Below are positions 13,401 to 25,400 of a stretch of 64,000 bases of DNA, in pieces (the first letter of the stretch is position 1; every line of letters starts with the position of its first letter). Source of the DNA: Benincasa hispida (taxonomy: Eukaryota; Streptophyta; Magnoliopsida; Cucurbitales; Cucurbitaceae); assembly GCF_009727055.1 (NCBI RefSeq), contig NC_052349.1:45096071-45160070 (forward strand). The letters run 5' to 3'. Below the pieces are notes generated by a model. The model was not told where the DNA came from. It saw only the letters and a list, made by a program, of their open reading frames with translations, and did not search any database. Position numbers and translations under genes: made by a program.

Positions 13401-16400
13401 AGAAATCAAAGAATTTTTCATGACAAAACTTCCCCTTAGGATGTTTAGATTTGAGATAGCTTGGCTTAATGCTTCATCATGGTGTTCACATTCGAAAGCT
13501 TTTGAAGATTTCTCTATACAAGACATCAGTCTTAATTGGAAGGCCTTCATCTTTCTTTTTAAGTAATATTTAGATGGTTTTGTTTAGTGTTTCTATTGGT
13601 TGTATTATGTTATTAAGTCATTGTGTTAGCTCCAGGATTTAGATTGTATTAATTTGGCATTATATTGGTCCCAAGCTATTTTTGGGACTTTGTTCTTGGT
13701 TTGTTCCTTTTTATTGGATATGATGAGAGTACTAAGGGAGTGTCAACCTATTTGAGATATCCGAGTGTTGGAGTTAGCATGCAATTAGCAGAAGCAAACA
13801 AAATCATTAAACATTCTAATTCATCAATTTTAGTAACTAAGAAAGTACGTTCAAGAACTAAAAAGAGGATTTCAGATATACCTCTGTAGAACTTCTTTAA
13901 TCCACGAAATCAACTTCAATTTTGACTCCAAAAGTTGTGGACCATCAATGGATCTTCCCTACTATTCTCTTGGACCTTAGATTGAATTATGAGATTCAAA
14001 ATGAGTTTTAATTTTGGGGAATCTTTGAGGAAAAAGATTGGTTTTTAGCTTGGAAAGGGAAGAACTATTTTTTCTGCAATTCAGCTCTCAAAACCCGATT
14101 GCATGGCCATTTCTCAACACAACTAGCTAAGTTTTATGACTCTTTAGCATGCCAAGACTCTTCCCAAGAGTTTGACACCTTCTACTTGGAGGAATTGAGT
14201 GGAATTGTGATTCAAAGTGGTAAAAGAGGGATAAACCCACTTATTAGGAAAATCCAATTTTCTAATTTAAAAAACAATCAAATTTTCATTTGTTTAATTT
14301 AAATTTCCAAAAACAAAATTGATTTTGAAGTTTGATTTTTCATAAAATTCAATTTTCAATTTTAAATAAAATTAATTCAAGTAGTTAATTTTAAATAAAA
14401 TTTATTTAATTAATTAAATAATTTAATTGATTAAAATAATTTAATATCTAATATTAAATTAATATAATACTAATTTCACTATCATGAATCCCTATTTATG
14501 TAATTAATATTTAAATCAATTTTAAATATTATTCAGTTCTCCAATTTCGTTTAATTTGATAATTAAATGTGTAATCATATCATATATAATTACTAATTTC
14601 CTTAATTCAAAATTGAGCACTTCAAATTTCCTCATCACTCTATTTTAAGATTTAATCTATTTGTGAGTTAGTGGGAACTTAATGGATCTACAGATCATGG
14701 ACTACAACGATTTGAGATTAATCGGTTAAACTCTTTAACCTAATTAACCAACATTCATCAACTATCAGGTCACTTCACCAAAACCCAGTAGTTGTACTTC
14801 TCTCACGATAGATATATTGTGTTCAGTTGATATAACCATGATTAGTAAGTCAACCCTTCACAGGTTGTTCGTAATAACGATTAGTTCAAAGGCTATTTTA
14901 CCCCTGAGATTACATCTTGTTATTTAAGTCCCACTGATCCTCTTATGAACAATTGGTTTGTGAATCACTAAATTGAGTCCTTCTCGGGCCAATGAGAGGG
15001 TGTGACCCCTTGTTCAAGACCCAGAGTCAGCATTTAAGGGAACAACCTCTCTACTATCCTTAAAAGCGGGTAGGAGTGGATTCCATCTTACACCCTATGT
15101 CCCTAGCTATCTATCCGGTTTTACACCTGAAATGGGAGGTTTATTGAGTCGGTGCTATTGAGCCAATTCTCACTCGGATAAACAGGAATTCATAGTTAGC
15201 TCAGAATTAAGGTCAAGTTACCTAGGTCATCACTTTAAAATAGTCATCTTAAGAAGTAAACAACGTTATAAAGTAAAAGGGACTAATATCTTAGTTCGAT
15301 CTTATACAAACTTTTTGTGTAGAATGTCTCCACTCGTATGTCTTCACATGAACGAATTAGGATCATTTCGTCTGTAACACTTTACAACAATTGTAACATC
15401 TACAAAATGGGCTACATATAATAGTGTCCCCAGAATAAAGTACCCACTTTATCTATATACTATAGATCATTTTGACTATTTACGCGAACTTGATCTTATG
15501 TCTCCACATAAAGTTCAAGTATTCATGTAATAGTCATGGATCTTAATTTATTGAATTTAGGTTATTTCTAAAACGAAACGAGCAATCCAAATGTTCAATA
15601 ACAACTTTATTGAATCAAACTTCATCTTGGAGGCTGTTGGTTGGTCTTTGCCATGCTCTAATCGTATTTTTGATATCTTGACATCTCTTATTGTGGGTCA
15701 TCCTTTTGGTGGTATCAAAAAATCGATTTGTTTAGCTATTCTGCATGCTTTCTTTTGGACTCTTTGTTTATCTACTGCCTTTTATTGGTGCAAAGATAAG
15801 CACCCTTTTGATCATTTTAACTTATTTTATTTTGTCTTCAATTGGAAATCCTTCTTGTAATTGCCTATTGGGTTTTGGGGTTTCTCCTTTTCATTAATTA
15901 TTGAAATGTTTCTTATTATTGAAATAGAAAAGAAAGAAACGACACAAGGAGTTTACGTGGAAAACCCTAATTCAAGGAAGAAAAACCACGATAGAAAAGG
16001 CTTTATTATTTTAATGTCATACTTACAATAGACCCCAACCTCAGATATAAATAAGATGAGGTGAAACCCTAATTTAGCAAATATAGTATAAATTACAAAA
16101 ATGCCTTTAGGGTCAATTCAATGTATTTCAACACTCCCCCTCAAGTTGGGGCGTAGATATCGACAAGACCCAACTTGCTAATACAAGCTTCAAACGTCTG
16201 TCTCGATAACCCTTTCGTAAGAACATCTGCAACCTGTTGGATTGAAGGTACATAGGGAATACAGATAGCTCCGCAGTCTAACTTCTCTTTAATAAAGTGC
16301 CTGTCAATTTCCACATGTTTGGTTCTATCATGTGGCACGGGATTATTCGCAATACTGATGGCAACCTTGATACAGCTTCATGGGCTCCGAACTATTTTGG

Positions 16401-19400
16401 TGAAGATCAGATAAAACTTTCTGCAACCAGATTTCTTCACACACTCCTAGACTCATAGCTCTATATTTTGCCTCAGCACTACTTCTGACCATTACACCCT
16501 GTTTTTTACTCTGCCAAGTTACCAAATTTCCCCACACAAAGGTACAGTACCCTAAGGTTGACTTTCTATTAGTCACAAATCCGACCCAATTTGAGTTAGT
16601 ATACGCCTCGATGCTCCGTGTGTCATGTTTCTGAACACTAAACCCTTCCTCGGGGTGGACTTCAGGTATCTCAAAATTCGAGTCATAACTTCCATGTGCT
16701 CTTCATATGGACTCTGCATGAATTGACTTACCACACTCACAACATAGGAGATGTCGGGCCTAGTATGAGATAAGTAAATTAGTTTTCCTACCAAGCGTTG
16801 ATACCTCTCCTTATTCACAAGAACTCCTTCCGAAATGCTTTTCAGTTTGCTATTGACCTCAATAGGAGTGTCAATGGGTTTGCATCCAGTCATTCCTGTT
16901 TCCTTCAACAAGTCCAGAGTGTATTTCCGTTGAGATACAAATATTCCTGCTTTTGATCTTGCCACTTCCATCTCGAGAAAATACCTCAAACTACCAAGAT
17001 CCTTGATTTCAAATTCACCTGCCATCCTCTGTTTTAGCTTAGCAATTTCTGTCGTGTCATCTCCTGATAAGATGATGTCATCAACATACACCACCAACAC
17101 AGCAATCTTCCCTAAGGATGATTTTTTGGTAAACAAGGTATGATCAGAATGCCCCTGAACAAACCCTTGGGACTTAACAAACACAGTGAACCTGTCAAAC
17201 CATGTCCTAGGGGACTGCTTCAACCCATATAAGGACTTCCTGAGTTTGCAAACATGATTCCCAAACTTAGCTTTGAAACCTGAAGGTGGACTCATGTAAA
17301 CTTCCTCTTCTAACTCACCATTTAGGAAGACATTTTTTACATCTAATTGATGTAGGGGCCAATCTTTATTTACGGCGACAGACAGAAGAACACAAATCGT
17401 GTTTAACTTAGCCATTGGGGAAAAGGTTTATGAATAATCAATCCCATACGTTTGAGTGAACTCTTCAGCAACTAATCTGGCCTTATATCTTTTGAACGTC
17501 CCGTTAGACTTATACTTCACTGTGAACACCCATTTGCAACCAACTGTTTTGTGACCTCTAGGGAGAGCTACTAACTCCCGAGTCTTATTTGCCTCGAGAG
17601 CTCTCATTTCCTCCATTACTGTTGCTTTCCACTCGGGAACTTCTATGGTCGCATGTACACTGGTAGGTATTGCTAGAGCATCCAGTTGAGTAATGAAAGT
17701 CTTAAAACCAGGAGATAAGTTACTATAGGTTAGAAAACTATGCCAAGGATATTTTCTACATGACCTGGTTCTCTTTCTCAAAGCAATTGGCATATCCAGA
17801 GTGGTATCATAGTTATCAGTTTTCGTTTGTCTCTCTTTAGTATCAGACTTCTGAGACAATTCTGCATCTTCTTGATGATCTTTCAGCACCTCATTACCTC
17901 TTGAAATTTCAACCTTCTCTGAGCTCGTCTCATCATTTTCTATGTTCTCAGACTTCTCTTCAAGAATCTCCTCTGAAACAACAGGATCTTGAACCTGAGT
18001 TGGTTCCGACGCTTGGACATTTTCTGCTGGAACACCAGGGGTTTCCTGAATTTCCTTTCTGAGATTCTTCCTATAGTATGTTATCCAGGGTACTTGTCTA
18101 GTAGGAAGGACAGACACGGGTACAGCATGAGCAGAATTAGGTTCAAGACTAGGTAGACTAGGTCCAGGAATATTCGAACTAGGCTCAAGTCAGGAATATT
18201 AGGACTAGGCTCAAGATTGAAGCTAATAGGTACGGAGTATGTGGAATTGTTAGTCTCTTCATTCGTGGTCTCCCCCTGAGGATGACTAATGGGAAAGAAC
18301 GGTTTATCTTCAAGAACATGACATCCATAGTAACAAAATATTTTCTGGAAGATGGGTGAAAGCATTTATACCCTCGTTGATGAAGGGGATACCCGACAAA
18401 CACACATGTTTTAGCTCGTGGAGCAAACTTAGTCCGATGTGGACCATGAGTATGAACAAAAGCTGTACACCCAAACATACGAAGAGGAACCTCAGGAATA
18501 AGACGGATAGACTGATAGGATTCTTTGAAGCACTTAAGAGGAGTTTGAAACTTTAGAACTCGTGAAGGCATTCTATTAATGAGATGAGTTGCGGTAAGAA
18601 TCGCATCTCCCCACAGGTACGAAGGAAGAGACGCTGGAATTATCAAGGAACGAGCAACTTCAATGAGATGACGATTTTTCCATTCAGCCACTCCATTTTG
18701 TTGTGGAGTATATGCACACGAGTTCTGATGGATGATCCCCTTTGACACTAGAATTTTCTGGAGGGTGTGATTAACAAACTCACGACCATTGTCACTCCGA
18801 AGAATGACAATCTTTGTGTTGAACTGTGTTAATATAGTGGTATAGAATTGTTTGAAGGTAGGTAGAACCTCGGACTTATTAGCAAGGAGATATACCCATG
18901 TAAGTCGGGTATGGTCATCGATGAAAGTTACAAACCACCGTTTACCAGACAGGGTAGAGATGTTTGAGGGACCCCAAACATCACTGTGGACCAGGTGAAA
19001 AGGTTGGGTAGGTTTATAGGACTGAGAAACAAAAGACACACGAGGTTGTTTAGCACGTATATAGACATCACAAGATAATGAAGAAACATTCACATTATGG
19101 AATAAATGAGGAAACAAATATCGCATATATTGAAAACTCGGATGTCCAAGACGAAAATGCCACAATAAATAATTTGTTTCAGACATAGTAAAAAAAGATA
19201 AAAGACTAGTCCTAAACAAGCTCTTGGAGGAAGCATCTTCAGAAAGGAAATAGAGGCCTCTGTCATATCAGGCAGTGCCAATCGTCTTCCCCGAGCTCAA
19301 GTCCTGAAACAAAGCAGCATCTGGTGAGAAGACAACTCTACAGTTCAAATCTTTTGTAATTTTACTTATTGATAACAAGTTGTAAGAAATTTTGGGCACA

Positions 19401-22400
19401 TGTAGGACATTTTGTAGAGTTAATCCTTGAAATGGTGATAGTCTATCTTTTCCAGCAATAGGAGCAAAGGACCTATCTGCAATTCGAATCCTCTCATTTC
19501 CAATGTTTGGATAGTATGAGAGAAATCGGTTGGATGAGCCAGTCAAGTGATCGGTCGCTCATGAATCTAGAATCCTTAACTCATTCCCTTCAACAAGGAA
19601 ACTAAAAGATTGAGGGTTACTTGATTGAGCAACTGTTCCGATCCCTATGGTACCTGAATCACCAAGGTTGGTCACTGGAGGCTGTGTCTGAGGTTGTGCG
19701 TCCCCTCAACTGATTCACTCACTAGAGCACGACCAGATTTCGACTTGTCATTTGGAGGGCGACGTTTACCATTCGGATGGCGACCATGTAATTTCCAGCA
19801 ATGATCCTTCGTGTGTCACTGTTTTTTTGCAAATGCTCACACTGGGGTGTGTTTTACTATTCTGCTTGTCACCATCAGATCCAACGGATTTCATCCCAAA
19901 GACAGCTGACTCTACAGTGGTAACACCGTCCCATTCATTGCACTTGATCTATCTTCTTCCAATCTAACCTCTGAACAAACCTCCATGAGAGACGGTATTG
20001 GTTTCTACCCTAGTATTCAACTCCGAACTGTATTAAATTTGAGGTGCAACCTTGCAAGAAAATCACACACACGCTCAACCTCTTCTATCTTTGAGTATTG
20101 AATTTCATCTTGCGGGCAGTTCCAGATGATCTCCCGACATAGATCCATTTCTTGCCATAACAACGACATCTTGCTAAAGTATGATGTTACATCTATGCTC
20201 CTTTGTTTGCATTCATGAACCTGTTTACGTAGAGTATACAGGCGGGATGCGTTCTGACGCCTCGAATATAACCGTCGGACTGCATCCAAATATCTCGGGC
20301 AGTGGCTGAATAGAGTAAAGGTTTCCCAATTTGTGGTTCCATGCTACTGATCAACATCAAGCGGAGCAAAGAATCCTCTGCCTTCCAGACACGCTCTTGA
20401 GGATCCCCAGGATTTGGTCCCCGTCGGTATCTCTCCAGTCAAATATCCAAACTTATGGCGTCCTTCAAGAACCATTTTAATTGTTTGGGACCAAGAAAAG
20501 TAATTTTGTCCATTCAGCTTCTCTCCCGTGATCATTCCTGCAGAATTTCCTATAGTCCCAGATAAAAGATTAGTAGTAGGAAGAGTAGGAAACATTGATA
20601 CCGGATTTTTTGAATACATCGGGGAAGAATCATGGTCATTCAATCTGGCTCCAAGGGTGGCCATCTGTTGTTGGAGACTAACCAATTGTTGTTGGAGTTC
20701 ACCATGAGAAGATCTGGAATGTTTCTGTCCATAGGTCATGGGATTTTCTTCAACGGAATCACCCATTCGAAATTGAGGTTGAACTGGGTACACATGAGGA
20801 AGAGGTTGTCCACCATGGTATTGTGAAGAGGCTACTGTCGGAAGTCCACCAGCGGCAAAATACGGCAGCCTGTGATCGATGTTGCTCCCAGACGACTGCG
20901 ACGGTGGGTAATGGATAGAGGGCTCGACGATCGGCTGTTGGGTTGAAAAAAACGCGCTGATTTGACCCGACCCGACAGTTGGAGCAAACCCACGGCCGCC
21001 TGGAGCAAATCCGATCCCGTGCGAAGTCGAAAGGCCAAACGTGTGTGAAGTGAAAGAATCGATCGCGTGCGACGTTGAGGGACCCTCATTAATGATGTTC
21101 GGCTGGAACGGCTGTGTCTGGGAGCTGATCGGCGCACCGACTGGAGCTGTTCGGCTGCGCCGCCTGGGATGAGGTTTGGAGATACCGATCAACTATTGCT
21201 TGAATCACAGCCACATTAGTCGTGTCTGCCAGTGTACCTTCACCTATCAAATTTAATGACTGAGTTTCTTCTATCAGGGTTATTGAAATAGAAAAGAAGG
21301 AAACGACACAAGGAGGTTACGTGGAAAACCCTAATTCAGGGAAGAAAAACCACGATAGAAAAGGCCTTATTATTCTAATTTCATACTTACAATAGACCCC
21401 AACCTCAGATATAAATAAAATGAGGTGAAACCCTAATTTAGCAAATATAGTGTAAATTACAAAAATGCCCTTAGGGCTAATTCAACGTATTTCAACACTT
21501 ATAAAAAAAAAGAAAAGAAATTTAGAGGTGGAAGGTATGAGCTTAATTTTCCAATACTGAAAGCAAAAAACCAAATGATTATCAAATGGAGCCTTAGTTT
21601 TTGCTTTTCAGTTAACGAATTACTCAAATATAGTCATTATCTGAGGACTCCTGAAATATGATGCTAGATGATTGATATGGTTCGGCTCTGTTCATTAAAC
21701 TTTTTCAAGAAGTGAGCGTACATTGTTCAATTAAAATAATAACTTGATACTTACGTGATTTTAATGCTTCTTATGGCATGAAGTTTATGTTTATTATTCA
21801 ATTGATTAAGTACTTTTGTATTTCACAGGTTATACAGTATTGGGCAGAGAAAGGTATTTCTGGATTTACTGTGTTTAAATTTCGTCTTAGGCGGATTGAA
21901 GGACAGGCGCTGTTGACTACAAACCAGGTCTATACTTCTCTGATTTAATAACTATTTTGGTTTGAAAAATTCTTATGGCTTAGTCTGTGTTAACAATACT
22001 GTTTCCATTTCGCACACTTTTTATCAAGATTCTACCGTTAGCTTCATGTTGATTTATGTCAAGTGGAGTTCATTTGTAAACTCCTTTGCATTGGCCCTTG
22101 TCTTTGCTTTAGGATAGCATGTATCCTTTCATTTTCTTCCAATGAAAAGTCCCTTAATAACCTCACAACATGTTTTACCAATGAAAAGGGAAGCTCATAT
22201 GTCGTCTTAGTGCAAATGTACATCTTTCTATAGCTCATATAACCTCACTTCACTTTTGACCAATAGGAGAAATATCTTGCAACTCCTTTGGCTTTGGCTA
22301 TTGCTCTTTTGTAAATTTCATGCAACAATGAAATTTGTTTCTTAAAAATGAAAAAAAAAAAAAAAAAAGCTTCCCCGTGTTGGAATTTCTATATTTGTAT

Positions 22401-25400
22401 ATAAATATAACTTTTCAAATATTTATCCTTTATTGCTTTATTCTTTCCATATTTGTAAAAGGTCTTTCTCCTATATAAGAGGACTAAAATTGCATATATC
22501 CAATTAGAAGGAAAAAGTAATTTTATTAGTCCCTGTTTTTATTATACAAAACAAAATTGCTATCCCATTTTACTAGATCCCTTTTAGCTAAGAATGTTTG
22601 AAACTTCATTACACCTGGCATCTTTTTTTCTATCTAATCACGATCTCTAGTCTCTCCCTCCGTTTCACTATTTCTGCCCATGCTCGTTATGTACATAACC
22701 GTTTCTTTATTTATCTCTCTGTTATTATTTTTCCTTCCCTCAGCCTAATTATTTTGTTTCCTTTTATGTTGTCCTGTCCTACATTCTTTTTTCTCTATTG
22801 TTAATTGCCTAGGGTGTGTTTAGATTAACTTTTCAAGTGTTTAATTTGCAAAATAAGTCATTTTAGAAAAAATTGAGTTGTTTGACAATCATTCAGAATA
22901 GTTTTTGAAACAACAATTTTTATCAAAAGAGTTTAAATAAAAATAATCTTTTTGAAAAAAACTTTTTTCTCTAGTCAATCCAAATGGGCTCTAGGTCATT
23001 TGTATTACAAATTTGAGATTTCCTAATACACTTTATTGAGCGCATGTATAATGATGGAGGGGAGATATTCTTTGTCTGTGCCTTGATCAATATAAACATT
23101 TTTTCTTGTGACAGGTTCAATTTATTTATGGTCGGGTTCCCAAGTCAGTTTCAGAAATACGTGGGTATGAAATTAAATAAGCTAATGCAAAGACATACTT
23201 TAGGGTTATTTCAAAATTAAAGGATCATTTATGTGTGTTTTGTTTATTCATTGATTATTTATTTTATTTAAATGCTCCAAGGTTGGTGTGCGAGGATATC
23301 ACTGGTGGTCAGGAGGATATTCCTATTCCAGCTACTAATTTGGTTGACGATCCACCTGTTGCACCCATAGGCAAGTGAAACAACAAAGTTGGTTTGATGG
23401 GATTAAGTCGTTTTGATCAATGTTACAGACTTGGTTTAGATATTCTTGTACTAGATTGGTGGTGCGTCTGGTACATTGGAAGTTGTTTCATCTGCTAGTT
23501 CTCTTCCTTGGTAGGAAAGGAGAACATATTGGCTGTGTCCTTTCTCTTTTCACCATCCTTGTTTTGAACATTGTTTTTTTGGTTTACTTTTTGTAGCATT
23601 TACTACAAGAAATATTTTCACTCTGATACTTCTATTCTTTTTTGTTTACACACGTAAGCATACTGGTATTTGTTGCTGTACTTTTCAGTCTTTTCTGACA
23701 TGTAAATATGATATCTGATCAAATTATATTTTTCATCAATATATTTTCCATATAATTTTTTCCCCTTTCAAGAACTTATGTTCTTCAACAAAAACCCAAG
23801 ATGTTTAATATAATTCTTTTGGATATTTCATTTCTACTATCTCTATCTTGAAAATGTGTATCTGAATCTCCCATTTAGTTTTCTGCACCTTTCAAGTATA
23901 AAGTAGTTTCTATTCTGAAAGCATCCTCTTGAAAATATTTCAGGTTTCACTTATTGTAAATCCATTAAAGTTGCACATGGTGTGAAACTTCCTCCAAATG
24001 CTAATGGATGTGACTGTAAAGGATCATGTATCGCTTCAAGGACATGTTCGTGTGCTAAGCTTAATGGATCAGACTTCCCATATGTGCAGCGTGATGGTGG
24101 AAGGTCTGGACTCCATTGAATCTTGATCAGATATATCGAAATCTCTCTAGCTTGGATATTTTATCATGATTCTGATCGGGTGTGCTTTTTCATTTTTAGA
24201 CTTATAGAAGCCAAGGATGTCGTTTATGAATGTGGTCCCAACTGTGGTTGTGGTCCTGGTTGTGTGAATCGAACTTCTCAGAGGGGGATCGGATATCGAC
24301 TTGAGGTTTGGAGGATGGATCTCTAGTTACAATACTCCTAATTTTGCTTTCCAATAATGATTCAACCAAATTTTAAATGATTCAAATCAAATATTGTATC
24401 TTTTGTGAACAGGTTTTCCGAACACCAAAGAAAGGGTGGGCTGTTAGGTCATGGGATTTTATACCATCTGGTGCACCTGTTTGTGAATACACAGGAATAC
24501 TTGCAAGGACAGAGGATCTTGATCATGTATCTGAGAATAATTATATCTTCGACATTGATTGTTTGCAAACAATCAGGGGCATTGGTGGACGAGAGGTACC
24601 ATGCAAGATTCCTTACATGAACGGTTATTCATGAAAATAAAATCTCTAACTCTGACAATGTGTATATTTTTTTCAAAATTCTATTAGAGTGTTGCATACA
24701 AGTGAAATAGTACCTCAGTTTTATTCAGTGCCTCAAATGTACAAAGGACTGTCATATTTATAGTAATGGCAGCACATTGGTTTAACAAAAATAGTAGCTA
24801 ACTGGCTGTAAGTGGCTGGTTGAAGGAATAGAACTTAACTACCCCAGAAGAACTATTTCAAGAACTTAAAAGAACGACACATTTTTTAAATCAACAAATA
24901 ATCTTTGTAAATTGAACCATCCACCTCTCTGGGTATTATAAATGTTAAGTTCAATTGAAATAGACTTAGATAATGTACTCTAGCATGATTGAGCTGTTCT
25001 GTCTCTCTTCCTCGCCCATTCGACTCAACTAGCAACCATCTCTGATCATGAACTTGCCGGTCACCAAACATGACGACAAAGATGCCGACAATCCCATCGC
25101 CTAGAATTTCCATTGAGAAAAAACACTTCTCCATAGAACTCAATCGTAGACATGGGGAAGAGAAAGAACCAAGATCACCAGAAATCGCTCCTTCATCTCC
25201 ATCAAATGTTCTATCGTTCATTAGTTGACCGACAGCTTCAAAACTCTGCAACATGCTCCCTTGAATCAACATTTCTTTAGAGAAACAAGAGTCAATGGAC
25301 AAAATAATTGGGTTGAAAAGACAACAAATCAAAAAGGGATCCTTGTTGAAATAGCTATCCTTAAGGTAATGGAGGATTAATAAGTTACTAGTTCTTGTGT

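Larger units (their letters stand above)
15917..21497 (-). mobile_element. Complete Ty1/copia retrotransposon with both LTRs and target duplication
   Basis: LTRs of 217 bp at both ends (15917-16133 and 21281-21497) are flanked by the 5-bp duplication CTTAT (15912-15916 and 21498-21502). That fixes the boundaries at 5,581 bp. The polypurine tract CTTGAGGGGGAGTG lies on the minus strand beside the left LTR (about 16134-16148), so the element is transcribed right to left. By eye the LTRs differ at about 12 of 217 sites. The polyprotein is present in order (gag, protease, integrase, RT, RNase H) but broken. No primer binding site follows the 5' LTR. It sits within the SUVH4 intron, antisense to the gene. 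Confidence 0.95.
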
